DNA of 64,000 nt from Anagrus nilaparvatae (GCA_022575985.1 JAKSXM010000007.1:8930501-8994500), one strand, 5' to 3'. Positions 23,901 to 36,474 are shown, counted from the stretch's first letter. The notes: generated from the letters alone by a model not told the origin. A program made the numbers and translations.

Positions 23901-24355
23901 TTTAATGGGACTTAAGTTCAGGAACTGATACCGTTTTACAAGGTACTTTAGGAAGCTATTATACTGATAAAAAATCCATTTTCCGTTACCAGAATCCTGT
24001 TTGTGGCAGTTTTTTTTTTTAATTGTTGCAAATGGCATAAAAAGTGAAGATAAGCTAAAAAAAATATTTTTTGTCAAAAACATTTTTTTAGTTCTATTAT
24101 ACCGCGGTGCTCGCATTTTAAATGAGCAAAAATCATTTTTTTTTTAAATTTTCTTCACTTTTCAAGCCACTTTCAATTGTTTAAACAAAAAACAAAAGAA
24201 CAAAAAATTTGGTGCCACAACCGGAATTCTAGTTGCAGCAACCTTAATTTTTCTGTTAGCAGGAACCGTAATTTCTTTTTTCATTTAGGAAGTTTGTAAT
24301 TGATAAGTAGCCATTAATCAAATTTTAGGCAAGTTATTTATGTGCATATGCAATA

Positions 24356-25167
24356 GGGTGTTTCTTATTTCCCAAACTGCCCGTAGAGAAAAATACTGGC
24401 TCAAATATGATACTTCGGGTCATAAAACTATTTTATCTAATAAAAAGGTTTTTATAAAGAATTTGATGTAGTGTGCCGATTTGCAAATGAAAATCGGTAA
24501 AAATCAGGAAAAAGATTATAAAAACGATTTAAAAAGCTTTTAGAAACCTTCCCAAAAATTTTTATTACTAATATTACTTTAGAATAATATTTTATCATCC
24601 GATGATAATTGAAATATATAGGATAAATTGTATTAAAATTTAATTTTACTAAAATGTTCTAGAAGCGTGTTAGTGATAAAATATCTAAAAAAAAACTGTA
24701 AATTATTACATATTTTATGATATTTGAACGTAATTTAAAATTTACAGTCGTCTACAAAGCAAATATCCACGCCAATTGCAATTTGACGTTTTATTCATTG
24801 ATTTTTTGTAAAAATACATATTTCTTATTTTAGTGACGAGGCAATAAAAAAAGGCTTCATTAAATGGTCCAAATACCTAAAAATAACCTCTTATGTTATA
24901 ACTTACAGTTTTTTCTAGATATTTTGTTGCTTTTAATAAGCTTTTAGGACATTTAAGTAGTGAAAAGTTTTTGGCAAGGTTTCTAAAAGCTTCCTTAAAC
25001 GTTTTTAAAACCTTTTTCCTGATTTTTACCGATTTTCATTTGCAAGTCGGCACACTACATCAAATTGTTTATAAAAATTTTTTTTTAGATAATAGTTTTA
25101 TGGCCTGAAGTATCATATTCGAGCCAGTATTTTTCTCTGTGGACAGTTTGGGAAATAAGAAGCACCC
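24356..25167. mobile_element. TA-flanked foldback in the uricase copy 2 intron
   Basis: Inverted ends GGGTGTTTCTTATTTCCC and GGGAAATAAGAAGCACCC are flanked by TA (24354-24355 and 25168-25169). Arms of roughly 210 bp pair closely. It ends about 30 bp from the uricase donor site. No coding frame; Tc1/mariner-type target preference is inferred from TA. Confidence 0.8.
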
Positions 25168-25818
25168 TAATATGGAAATCCGTAACAAGTTTTTATTTAC
25201 CATTTCTGTCCTCGATTACTTTAGCTACTCTCGCTCCAGTAGATTCAAAAATAAAAGCATGAGAATGAGGTGAACCATCAATATTTAGTCTCTCCTTCAA
25301 TATTTAGTCCTTTTAGTTGAATATCCCAAGGATATTCAACTAAACTAATTATAACTTTTTCAACCTGTTGATAATTTTTAAGAAAATGTTTGGACAATAA
25401 TAATCCAAAATTTTCTGGTGATTTAACTCCAAATTCTTTTGCTAAAATATAAACTGTATTTTTTAAAGTATCGGTTGAAATAACATGACTATTATCTCCA
25501 CAAAAATAATTATAATAATTTCCAATTCATGAATTTCATGGTGTAATGGATTTATTTTGTTACGATATAAAATTTTTACATTTTCCTTGCCATAATGATT
25601 ATTAATTAACTTAAATTGACCCCTAAAATAAAATAATTTATTTATTTTTCTTTTTAACATAATTTTAAGTTATTTTATTAGACAAATTTTTCAATGATAA
25701 AAACTTTTTAAATTATACGTACCTATCACATAATCTATATGAAGAATTTAAATGATTGTTTATTTCATCTATTTCATTACCAGATGCTGCATCCGCTCTC
25801 TGTTTAAATTGATTGAAG

Positions 25819-27549
25819 CTTTGAAAAATAATTATTTATTTAATATTTAATTACTTAAATAGCTCACAATAAAAATTTTATGTTTTGAATTTAACAGGCC
25901 AGAGTTTAATATTACTAAAGCAATTTTTACGTATTAATAACATTAAAATTATTCTAATAGACACAAATTAATATCTGGGTTAAGAATATTTTTGATTTTC
26001 AAATTTCACCCTTAGCAAAGATTTATTTTTATTAGTTTAATTTTTACAGTATTAAAAATTAAAAATTCTATTAATTTTGCATGAAAATTTAAGCAACTTT
26101 AATTGTTAGTGAAAAATAAGTCTTGAATCCAAATTATTTAGTAAATATTTAATTTAAAAACATATTTGAAAAAAATTTCCTAACGTCAAAAATAATTATG
26201 GAATGTTAAAAAAGTACATATTATATTGAAATATACCAGAACAACAAAATTAATTGTATTAAAAAAATAAAAATACATTTAAGATCCATTTTTAAAAATA
26301 GGAACTTTTAATTAAATAATTCCTGAAATTAAAATAGTATACACTAAATATTAAATAATAAAATTCTGCTTTATATAGTAATGTGAATGTATAATAGACG
26401 AAACTACCCTGTGAAAAATTTTTACCATAATTTGGCCATAATTTATAGTGATGGGCCATAAATTGGCCATAAATCATGGTAATATTATGACTATCAGGTT
26501 GACGTTTGACCATAATTTAGAAAATAAAAATTTTTTTTTTTTATTGTAAAAAAACATCTTTTATACCCCTCCAAAGTCCAAAGCAAGTGTAAAAAAGCCA
26601 TACCTTTTTCATAAATAAACGTATTTTTTTTTAATTCGAGCCCTTGGTTTGATGTTATAACCGTTTTAAGCCGAGAAGTTCAACATTTAAAAACCTAAAA
26701 AGTTGTAACTGGAATCACTTCGTAATTCAAAATATTTATTTCCAAAACTAAAAAACCAAATTGCTATGTGTTTCTTAAACGGTTGTCTAAAACAAGTTTT
26801 TTTGTTTTTAGTTTAATTTTTTCATTAAAGAGAAATCTTAAGTATACAACTTAAGGTTAATTAACTAAAAAAACAAGATTTTAATTATAGTCAGCTGCCC
26901 CAAATATGAACTTAAAAATATTTATTTATAATCTACCATAAACTTATTTCATTTCTAACTATAAAATAGATTTAACTATTTAGGACAGGTGACAATACTA
27001 ATATTTCAACTTTTCTAATAAACGGGACACTGTTCAAAAAAATTTAAAGTTGGGTATATTCTGCTATATTCAATACAAATATTTCAATGCTATCATTGCA
27101 TAAAAACAATTGAAATTACAAGTTTTCTATAAAACATTCAACCTATAACATTGCATAAAAAAAAAAGCTGATAAAAGGACAAGAATTATTGTCCATTTAT
27201 GACGAGCATCGTGAGACCAACCAGCCAATGTGCATTTGTAAAATATATTTTTTTTATAACTTGTCTTTTTATGATGAATATTAAACAATTAACGTATTTT
27301 TTTCAACTTATTATAGGGGAATTTCACGAATAAAATAAATTTTTTTTCAGTGTATCGCATTGACCTTGCATAAAAATTTTATTAATATTTTATAAGTATT
27401 CATTTCGTGTACACGAGTTAAACCTCTAAAGATCGTTACTATAGACAAAAATTTGTTATCAATTTTAAAAAATTTTTTTTTTTATTTTATTTGTACTAAA
27501 AATTGTAATATTTATTAGTTTCTAAAATTTTATTAACATATTTATGGAT
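25819..27549. other. Gene-free stretch upstream of uricase copy 2
   Basis: A signal exon like those of copies 1 and 3 was looked for here on the minus strand and not found. 26400-26515 has short tandem GGCCATAAATT-type words. 27380-27549 matches flanks at 53090-53220 and 56120-56260 (GTGTACACGAGTTAAACCTC). Nothing else is supported. Confidence 0.5.
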
Positions 27550-28295
27550 TAAAAATCACGAATTTTACGTCCTTCAATTTTTATTTACATATTTTTACAA
27601 TAGTTGTTAGAGAATTCCACGGATAAATAGTACTAAATTATGGTGAGGGTCTTAAAAAACTAGGGACAAAAGGGTGAAGTTTACTTCTTTCTAAAAAAAT
27701 TTTTATAAAAGTAAAATTTAGAAATAAAAATTTTAAAAACTCTGCAATTGATTTACTTCAATCATTCTTTTGCTTCAATCCACTATATAACGCATTATTT
27801 TTTTTTTACTACTTAATTCGGACAAAAAACTGAAAAAAAAAAATTTGAAAGGACATCGATATGACCCATGTTTTCTGGTAGTTTGAACCTTCAGAAAACC
27901 GAAAAAAATCGTGAACAAGAAATCGGAGATAGGTGCCAAAAAGATTTTTCCACTTTTATGTCAAAAACTGCCTTTTTTCGTAACTGAACTACCCGATTTT
28001 CGAAAATTTTTATTTTAGGAGTTTTTCACGGTATTTTTCGGGATTTTTGTTTATAACAAGTTAAAACAAGTTCAAAACTAATAGAAAAAAGGATTTAGCA
28101 TCGGTTTTTAGCAATATTTTGATATTTATGAGCTAGAAAACCTGTTTTTATTTTTTGCTTTTTTTCAAATTTGGTTTTATTACTTTTTCATGCATCTTAG
28201 GCTGTTCTTAATCTATGTAAGAGTTAAAATGGTAAATATTGATAATTTTTAGTCCAAATTGTTTGTTACATACCATTAAGATGCCCTAAAATAAT
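27550..28295 (+). repeat. Source segment of the LINE-splitting insert
   Basis: This 746-bp segment, partly outside and partly within the left palindrome arm, recurs at 33287-34032 without any length change and, where compared, without mismatch. Its first 150 bp (AAAATCACGAATTTTACG ... CTCACCATAA) also recurs, diverged and inverted, at 52960-53050 and 55930-56030. Confidence 0.85.
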
Positions 28296-28595
28296 TATTT
28301 TAATGCGCTACAATGATAGAACCCGAGAGTCCCAATTTTTTAGTTCTTGTTAAAATGAAGTAATTATACTTTTCTGTCTTAAATACTTTGTCTATTTTAT
28401 TTTTATCTCATAAAATATATTTTTCCAAGCAAATAAAACTCCATTAATTATTATATGCCCAAATATTTTTCATTTTTACACGTTTATAACCAATTTTTTC
28501 AATTTTATACAATACGTAATTTTTGACTTAATATACATATTTTCAAGCTGTAAAATTAATTTAACAAGGGGAGTTCAATGCATTAGGAACACAAA

Positions 28596-28853
28596 TTACA
28601 TCAAATGGTTATGAATGAGTTTATTATGTTGAAAAAATGCCGAATATCCTCCGTTCATTCCAATGGGCCTTCTGAGCCTAGAAACGCAGGGCTCAATGAA
28701 ATAGGGTTTTTTGGTAATATTCAATGAAACGCTAAAACCTCGCAAATTAAACAAAACTCTTCTAGTTGGTCTCATTTTTTTAGTGTAAGTGTCACCCTTT
28801 AAACGCCGTAAACCGCGATTTTTCATCATTAATTTTTTTATTAATGTAGCCAA
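28596..28853 (-). CDS. Conserved foldback small ORF, left arm
   Basis: 85-codon frame, MATLIKKLMMKNRGLRRLKG and onward, lying in the left arm of the palindrome. The segment KGDTYTKKMRP ... NLRGFS ... ITKKPYF aligns with frames in the 41-44 kb palindrome and with a degraded frame at 47172. It is very basic (pI clearly high) and has no recognised domain. The two arm copies differ at two residues (F/V and G/W). It could be a real element-encoded peptide or part of a lost transposase exon. Confidence 0.3.
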   Translation of the reverse strand: MATLIKKLMMKNRGLRRLKGDTYTKKMRPTRRVLFNLRGFSVSLNITKKPYFIEPCVSRLRRPIGMNGGYSAFFQHNKLIHNHLM

Positions 28854-29258
28854 TTAACCAAATGGCCATTTTTGGCTAATAATGACCAATTTTTAAATTG
28901 CTGCCAAATATGTAATTTTTGACAAAAATGGGTTTTATAAGTCTCAAAATATTTCCTCAAGCTTCAAATTTCCAAAAATTCATTACTCTACTTTTTTCAA
29001 TTATTTGTTCATCAGATATGATAATTTGAAGTCAGAGTCCCAATTTTATGGTTTTATAAAAAGATAATTTTTAATGTTAACTTTGAAGAACCGTATCTTA
29101 AAAACGACTCAAGGAAATGAGACGAGTAAAAAATTTTTGGAAACTTGAAGCTTGCGAAAATATTTTGTGACTTGTAAAACCCATTCCCGTCAAAAATTAC
29201 AAATTTGGTAGCAATTTAAAAATTGGTCATTATTAGCCAAAAATGGCCATTTGGTTAA

Positions 29259-29516
29259 TTGGCTACATTAATAAAAAAATTAATGATGAAAAATCGCGGT
29301 TTACGGCGTTTAAAAGGTGACACTTACACCAAAAAAATGAGACCAACTAGAAGAGTTTTGGTTAATCTGCGAGGTTTTAGCGTTTCATTGAATATTACCA
29401 AAAAACCCTATTTCATTGAGCCCTGCGTTTCTAGGCTCAGAAGGCCCATTGGAATGAACGGATGGTATTCGGCATTTTTTCAACATAATAAACTCATTCA
29501 TAACCATTTGATGTAA
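29259..29516 (+). CDS. Conserved foldback small ORF, right arm
   Basis: Mirror copy of 28596-28853 in the right arm, divergent from it about the element centre. Same motif order (RGLRRLKGDTYTKK, RRVLVNLRG, LNITKKPYF, RPIGMNG). No signal peptide or membrane segment. Expression is unknown; the frame is open on both arms. Confidence 0.3.
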   Translation: MATLIKKLMMKNRGLRRLKGDTYTKKMRPTRRVLVNLRGFSVSLNITKKPYFIEPCVSRLRRPIGMNGWYSAFFQHNKLIHNHLM

Positions 29517-30728
29517 TTTGTGTTCCTAATGTATTGAACTCCCCTTGTTAAATTAATTTTACAGCTTGAAAATATGTATAATAAGTCAAAAATTACGTAT
29601 TGTATAAAATTGAAAAAATTGGATATAAACGTGTAAAAATGAAAATAAATAAAAATATTTGGACATATAATATTTAATGGAGTTTTATTTGCTTGGAAAA
29701 ACGTAATTTATGAGATAAAAATAAAATAGACAAAATATTTAAGATAGAAAAGTATAATTACTTCATTTTAACAAGAATTAAAAAATTGGGACTCTCGGGT
29801 TCTATCATTGTAGCGCATTAAAATAATTATTTTAGGGCATCTTAATGGTATGTAACAATCAATTTGGACTAAAAATTATCAATATTTACCATTTTAATTC
29901 TTACATAGATTAAGAACAGCCTAAGATGTATGAAAAAGTAATAAAACCAAATTTGAAAAAAAGCAAAAAATAAAAACAGGTTTTCTAGCTCATAAATATC
30001 AAAATATTGCTAAAAACCGATGCTAAATCCTTTTTTCTATTAGTTTTGAACTTGTTTTAACTTGTTATAAACAAAAATCCCGAAAAATACCGTGAAAAAC
30101 TCCTAAAATAAAAATTTTCGAAAATCGGGTAGCTCAGTTACGTAAAAAGGCAGTTTTTGACATAAAAGTGGAAAAATCTTTTTGGCACCTATCTCCGATT
30201 TCTTGTTCACGATTTTTTCCGGTTTTCTGAAGGTTCAAACTACCAGAAAACACGGGTCATATCGATGTCCTTTCAAATTTTTTTTTTTCAGTTTTTTGTC
30301 CGAATTAAGTAGTAAAAAAAAAATAATGCGTCATATTCGTCTCGGAATTTCGTCCGTGATGATTTTTTAAATTTTAACTCCTCGTAGAAAAAAAAAGAGG
30401 GAGGTGTACCGACAAGAAAGAAGTAAACTTCAATAAACTTCAATAATTATAATTTATCTGTACATTTAAAAAAGCTTTTTTTTCAAAACGAATTTATTTC
30501 AAGTAAATCGTGGGGTAAATAAACCCACGTGTTAACTGTTAAAAATATACAATAAAAAAATTACTGTAATGAAATAATAATAGTAAGAAAAAAAATGATG
30601 GAACCCATCCAAACGCGATCTGTTTTCCGATCGATTATTGGCAAACGAACTCACCTGAAAGCCTTCGCTTACGGTCGGATTTACTAGGTAATTAGTACAG
30701 TAGTGAAAGAATTGAAATTGGTAAAATT

Positions 30729-31538
30729 ATGAATCAAAAGTTTCAATGTTGCATTATTTTCTTAGATGGATGTATATTTGAGCATTTATCGATTATCCTC
30801 ATGTATACGGATACATGCATTTCAAATGTTCAATCAACATGCACAACTTTTCAACTAGGTTACAATTCTCTAGTCAATAAATGTACTCAATTGGAAGCAG
30901 AGGTTCGTCTAAATAGAGAGTATATAGCTGGGGTCAATGATGATTTATCATCAATAGATAAAGTGGCAACAGTGGCATTTAATGCGGTTAAGGTAGCAGA
31001 AATTGATGTTCAGAATATTCAAGCGACATTGTCAACTTCTGATACACAATTTTTATCAAGAGAATTGGTTATCAGCGGAATACCAGCGCACTGTCAAATG
31101 ATGGATAGAGAGGTTGCTGACAGATATTTCATTGCTATAGGAGCTCAGCACTTAATATTCCACATCACGGAGGTTCGTGAGTTAAAAAACAAGAATAATA
31201 ATCAACAGCAACAAGATCAATACAAGTTAGTTATAAAACTATCATCCTTCCAAGTAAGAAAAGACATCATGATTTTAAAAAGGCGTAGAGGTAAAGTAAT
31301 ATATGCTGATCTCTTTCCTACAACTATTATACCACAAGATCCTAACAAAATACTCTATCTTAATGATTTACTACCAGCTGAACTGTACAAACGATATACA
31401 CATATAGTTAGATTTTTTAAACAAAACAAAGATGTAACAGTTTTTTGTAATGAAGGTCAGGTGTTTTTCCGTAGAAACCGCGAACCACAAATCTTAATTC
31501 CTAATGATTTCAATTTAAATTTATTACACACTTTATAG
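30729..31538 (+). CDS. LINE ORF1, FP25K-like nucleic-acid-binding protein
   Basis: 269 aa. Residues about 45-100 form a heptad-like coiled coil (LEAEVRLNREYIAGVNDDL). A central domain begins RELVISGIP, and a C-terminal part reads YLNDLLPAELYKRY ... GQVFFRRN. This order (ELxIxGIP, then RKxIMxxxRxxGK, then a YLNxxLxxxxxxLF and a GxVFxR strand) is that of the FP25K/ORF1 family found in many insect LINEs, thought to bind element RNA as a chaperone. There are no zinc knuckles. The frame is intact. ORF2 starts 54 bases after its stop. The first 30 residues are hydrophobic and may not be authentic; the true start could be the ATG at residue 25. Confidence 0.7.
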   Translation: MNQKFQCCIIFLDGCIFEHLSIILMYTDTCISNVQSTCTTFQLGYNSLVNKCTQLEAEVRLNREYIAGVNDDLSSIDKVATVAFNAVKVAEIDVQNIQATLSTSDTQFLSRELVISGIPAHCQMMDREVADRYFIAIGAQHLIFHITEVRELKNKNNNQQQQDQYKLVIKLSSFQVRKDIMILKRRRGKVIYADLFPTTIIPQDPNKILYLNDLLPAELYKRYTHIVRFFKQNKDVTVFCNEGQVFFRRNREPQILIPNDFNLNLLHTL

Positions 31539-31592
31539 CAAATTAATCATTCAATAATAAAAAGATCGCAATCCACATTCAGCAATAATAAG

Positions 31593-34500
31593 ATGGCTAA
31601 TGATTTCAATTTCAATATTTATTTCACAAACATTAACTCATTAAAAAATGATAATAATTTTTCTACACTAATTACTGAAATTAATAAAACTTCCCCTCTT
31701 TTAATAGCAGTAACTGAAACATGGATTAAACCATATCATAATTCGGAACTTTTTGCGATAGAAAATTATAATTTAGTCAGAGCTGATCGAGTTGTTTTAA
31801 ATGAACAGGATGATGAACTCATAGGTGGTGGAGGGGTAGCTGCCTATCTCCATAAATCATTAAATTTTAAAATATTACATATTTCAAATACAGATTCAAT
31901 TGCTAAACCAGATTTTATTATTCTAGAAATTTTTATCAATAATTCAGTCTTACTTTTTTCAATAATTTATCGTAGACCAGGTGGTAATAACCTAGATGAT
32001 TTTGGGGGGGTGCTTGATGGCTTTTTGTCAGTCAAAGAGTACTCCCACATTCTTATCATGGGTGACTTCAATTATGATATCTCAGATGATGCAAAAGGAT
32101 TTCCTTTAATAGAATTCTCTCAGGATATGGGCTTGCTGGTTTGCCCTACTGAGCATACGCACTCGGTAAACAATAGTAAGTCTAAATTAGATATAGTTCT
32201 AACTAAATCTCTTTCTAATGTTGTTAATTGGAAACTAGCTCTCACACCACTCTTTGCAGGACATCATCCTATAAATTTTACATATAAATTTTTAAAAACT
32301 AAAGTTTCCCCGCGGTTTAAAACAACTAGATCTTTTAAAAAATGTAATATTGATCTATTAAATCTTGATTTAATGTGTAAAATTACAAACTTGGATCGCT
32401 CTGATTCTCAGGACCCATCTATTGTTGCTGATACCCTTTTGACCTCATGCAACTCAATTTTAAATAATCATGCTCCGGAGTTTAAAAGTATTATAAAAAA
32501 GCCTAAGTCTTTTGAATTAGATGACACATTAAAACTTCAGTTTAAACTACGTGATAGATTATATAAAAGGTACTTGTCCACTAACAATGAAGATTATTTA
32601 ATTCGTTATCGTAATATGCGAGCTGATTTAAAAGCTGAGGTCAAAAGAAAGAAGGATGATTTTATTCGTAATAACATTGAAAATTCAACAGATTCTTCCA
32701 CTCTTTGGCGGATATTTGACTCAATAGGTCTCACTTCAACTACCTATACTTCTCCCTTACAATTTTTCACTGCTTCAGAGATAAATACTTTTTTCTCGCA
32801 AATAAATATGTCTTCACCTCCTTGTATATTACTACCAAGTTTCTCACATCAAGTACAAGTAGAAACTACTTTTTCGCTTACGGAAGTAACTACAGAACAA
32901 GTTTCTAAAACGCTAAAAAACATACTGCCTAAATGTAAAGGACGTAGTCCTGATGGATTTAACCTTAGACACTACAAAGACTCCATACATGTCCTACTAG
33001 ATTATATAACCTATCTATTTAATTTATCGATAAAAACACTTAAATTTCCGGTGTGTTGGAAAAGAATTTTTATTATTGCATTAAGCAAAATACCGCGACC
33101 ATTGTTTCCATCAGATACTCGCCCGGTAGCGAATATGTCGCATCTAGCAAAAGCCTTAGAGAGATTAATTGCTGATCAGGTAACTGCATATTTAGAAACA
33201 AATAACTTAATAAATGATCATCAATCTGGCTATAGGAAAAATTTTAGTACTCAAACAGTTTTATTAAATCTTACTGACACCAAAAATAAAAATCACGAAT
33301 TTTACGTCCTTCAATTTTTATTTACATATTTTTACAATAGTTGTTAGAGAATTCCACGGATAAATAGTACTAAATTATGGTGAGGGTCTTAAAAAACTAG
33401 GGACAAAAGGGTGAAGTTTACTTCTTTCTAAAAAAATTTTTATAAAAGTAAAATTTAGAAATAAAAATTTTAAAAACTCTGCAATTGATTTACTTCAATC
33501 ATTCTTTTGCTTCAATCCACTATATAACGCATTATTTTTTTTTTACTACTTAATTCGGACAAAAAACTGAAAAAAAAAAATTTGAAAGGACATCGATATG
33601 ACCCATGTTTTCTGGTAGTTTGAACCTTCAGAAAACCGAAAAAAATCGTGAACAAGAAATCGGAGATAGGTGCCAAAAAGATTTTTCCACTTTTATGTCA
33701 AAAACTGCCTTTTTTCGTAACTGAACTACCCGATTTTCGAAAATTTTTATTTTAGGAGTTTTTCACGGTATTTTTCGGGATTTTTGTTTATAACAAGTTA
33801 AAACAAGTTCAAAACTAATAGAAAAAAGGATTTAGCATCGGTTTTTAGCAATATTTTGATATTTATGAGCTAGAAAACCTGTTTTTATTTTTTGCTTTTT
33901 TTCAAATTTGGTTTTATTACTTTTTCATGCATCTTAGGCTGTTCTTAATCTATGTAAGAGTTAAAATGGTAAATATTGATAATTTTTAGTCCAAATTGTT
34001 TGTTACATACCATTAAGATGCCCTAAAATAATCATTCGTCATGGAGTTGAGCTTGGTTTAGTAACGGTCCTGTTGATGTTTGATTTCTCTAAGGCTTTTG
34101 ATACAATTGATCACAGCATACTATTAGAGACGTTATATAATCTAGGCTTTTCTCAAACTACAATCCAATGGTTTCATGATTATTTGCTTTTCCGTCAACA
34201 AGCAGTAGTAGATGAAAATGGAAATCCCACTGAGTTTATTACAACCAGTTCTGGTGTACCTCAGGGCTCAGTGCTAGGTCCCATTTTGTTCCTTATCTAC
34301 ATGAATTCTATTCTAAATGAAATAAATTACTGTCTCTATGAATTGTTTGTTGATGACTTGCAAATATATATCCAATGTAAAGCTTCCTCTTACAACTCAG
34401 CAATAATTAATATGCAAAATGATGTTAATTCAGTTGTAGACTGGACAACAAGAAATCATCTTAAATTAAATCCGAATAAAATAAAGGCTATTAATTTTGG

Positions 34501-35263
34501 AACTGTTTATCAATTAAATAATTTAAATATTTTATATGGTACGGATATTCCCTCAGTAACAGTCTCAAATGTGATCATACCATATTCTACGTCGGTTTTA
34601 AATTTGGGTGTGATTTTAACCCCAACATTAAATTGGTCAATGCACATAATGAAACTCTCAAAAAACGTACACTATACATTGCATAGGTTACGTTTAAAGT
34701 CGAGACTATTATCCTACAGTCTCCGTACATTATTGGTTTCTTCTCTGATAGTCCCATTTTTTGATTATTGTTGTCTAGTCTATGATGCTCTGGACGTTAC
34801 ACTTATGGATAAAGTTGAAAGAATTTTCAATCTAGCTATAAGATTTATCTTTGGTGTTGGAAGATATGAACGTGTCTCAATTACCTCTTTAAGGAATGAA
34901 TTAAACTGGTTAACAGCAAATTCACGCAGAAAATACTATAAATTAGTATTAGTACATAGTTTAATATCAACTGGTAGACCGTCATATCTTTCAACACAAT
35001 TTAAACCTCCTAGTGAAGAGATAAGACGTTCACAGCGTAATCTACCTGACACAACCTTATCAGATTTTCTACCCCTAACTTTTGCACTACCTACCACATA
35101 CAGAACTGAGTTCTATAAGAGTTCATTTATTATATCTGCAATAAATGAGTGGAACAATCTGCCATTTACTTTGAAACAATACGATTGTTTGGATACATTT
35201 AAAATCCATATCATGAAATACCTATTATATCTACAAAAAACACCAGATCTTTTTAAGAAATAA
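31593..35263 (+). pseudogene. LINE ORF2 (endonuclease-reverse transcriptase), split by an insert
   Basis: The first part, 31593 to about 33281, holds the APE-type endonuclease (TNINSL, TETW, GDFNYD, KLDIVL, GHHPI) and the start of the reverse transcriptase (CKGRSPDGF, ALSKI, RPVANMSHLAKALERL, HQSGYRKNFST). Reading breaks after LLNLTD, where 33282-34033 is foreign. The second part resumes at about 34034 (IRHGVELGLVTVLL) with DFSKAFDTIDH, SSGVPQGSVLGP, the catalytic FVDD box (FADD in most LINEs) and a C-terminal EWNNLP motif before DLFKK and the stop. Without the insert the frame would be continuous, so the break is recent. No C-terminal zinc finger is seen. Confidence 0.85.
33287..34032 (+). 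repeat. 746-bp copy of the palindrome left arm inside ORF2
   Basis: Co-linear with 27550-28295 at identical length. There are no inverted termini and no target duplication; only a C at each junction (33281 and 34033) is shared. It splits the reverse transcriptase between motifs 2 and 3. Confidence 0.85.
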
Positions 35264-35604
35264 TCAAGTTAAAATATACTTTTTTTCTTTTGTCAAAAAT
35301 ATGTCTAAATATTAAAATTTAAATCATAATTAAGCAAAAATTGTTATTATTCATATATTAAATTTAATTTAATTTTCATTTTTATTATTATTATATTTTA
35401 TAATATTAATTATATTCATATTTATTTTTATTCACTTAAATTTTATGTATGTACTATGTACTTATACTCTTAACCATTATACAATATTGTATCATATTGC
35501 GCATCGGCCATGCCTGCGCCAAATTTTTTCAAAATAAATAAATAAATAAATACGTAAAAGTCGGTAATCAATTACATTACATTACATTACATTACATTAC
35601 ATTT

Positions 35605-36470
35605 TCCTCACTTTGCGTTTTCTGCCTGACCATAAATTTGTAGCCAAAACTTGAAAAATTTTGTTTTTTTTAAATTTCTCGTAAACGGCTCAATAAAGGA
35701 AAATTTAAAATGAGAGCATTTTTGATGGCCATAAAATTTTACAAAAAAAAGGTCCTTATGATTTTTTTCATAAAATTAATATTAATATAAAAAAAAGCAT
35801 TGAAAATGTCACCTTTTTTTACAAAGTCGCGCCTGGTATACACATAAAAACAGTGCGCGCGAGAGTGAACGTTCGGCTAAAAATTAGTCTAATTCAATAT
35901 ATTTAAGCACTATACTAAAAAAAAATTGTTTTAGATGAAATTTTAAGTATAAAATAATATGTACTGAAATTTAAAAAAAAATAATAATTTTTTTATACCC
36001 TAAAATTCAAAATGAAAATTGGCATTTTCGGAAATTTTTATTTTTTTGAAAAACGGCTAATAACATAAGAAAAAATAGAAAAAACAAAAAAAAATTTTTT
36101 GTCATGTTTTTTATGACTATTTGGCCTACTTTTCTGAGAAAGCAAATTTCGGTACCTCCTCGCCCCCTAAAATGGGCCCTTGATTAAAAAAATTAATTTT
36201 AAAAAAATTTTTTAAAAGCTGTATTTTTTTTATTAAAATAAGTGTAATTAATGTAATAATGCAGATAGAAACTTGTTTTTTTTACAATTTATAGTTTAGA
36301 TGTTGCTTATTAGATTCCAGCAAAAAAATTTTTAAAAAAAGTTTTTTATTTTCCAGATGTTGATGGTTTTCCCTCAAATAAAAAGTAATGAAATATTTAT
36401 AATTATTTTTACAATATTTTAAAAAGTATGAGGACTAGAAAAAAATTTTTTGTTGGTACTGAAATTTAAG
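35605..36470. other. Gene-free AT-rich stretch
   Basis: Contains only A/T runs and short GGCTAATAACATA-type words. 35820-35880 is slightly GC-richer (CACATAAAAACAGTGCGCGC). No feature is supported. Confidence 0.6.
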
Positions 36471-36474
36471 CAAA

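Larger units (their letters stand above)
22493..25818 (-). pseudogene. Urate oxidase copy 2, frameshifted
   Basis: Four exons are recognisable: 25723-25818, 25201-25622, 22774-23081 and 22493-22642, all with GT/AG borders and the same phases and lengths as copies 1 and 3. They encode SFNQFKQRADAASG, NNHYGKENVKILYR, then GLKDLRVLKTT, ANDRILS, NSVQNTLYLT (substrate glutamine) and NKHYFLF ... EPNGFIEAQLDR. Compared with copy 1, exon 25201-25622 has a 25-bp deletion near 25510 and a 31-bp insertion near 25310. The sum is +6, so the frame is lost only between them, but a stop follows at 25463. The signal exon was not found upstream. A foldback (24356-25167) sits in the 2.1-kb intron. The C-terminus QLDR lacks a peroxisomal signal. 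Confidence 0.85.
27789..30330. mobile_element. Giant palindrome (foldback element 1)
   Basis: Arms 27789-28860 and 29259-30330 are reverse complements with very few differences over more than 1 kb. The 400-bp centre is itself a weaker inverted repeat (GGCCATTTTTGGC ... GCCAAAAATGGCC). Each arm carries the same 85-codon frame. No clean target duplication was found, and the left arm appears continuous with sequence (27550-27788) that the right arm lacks, so the right end may be truncated. 30331-30560 holds nothing recognised. Confidence 0.8.
30560..35604 (+). mobile_element. LINE with FP25K-like ORF1 (CR1/L2/Jockey-type group)
   Basis: A GC-richer 5' region (about 30600-30710) is followed by ORF1, ORF2 with endonuclease and reverse transcriptase, and a 3' UTR ending in a GCATCGGCCATGCC hairpin (35503), an AAAT run (35537-35551) and a (ATTAC)n tail (35571-35604). 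Structure and 3' microsatellite tail point to the CR1/L2/Jockey side of the LINE tree; the clade is not certain. ORF2 is broken by a foreign 746-bp segment. The 5' boundary is approximate, and no target duplication was found. Confidence 0.75.

Noticed and set aside
30729..31538. Viral gene because of FP25K resemblance
   Set aside because: It directly precedes a LINE ORF2 with standard spacing; FP25K-like ORF1 proteins are common in insect LINEs.
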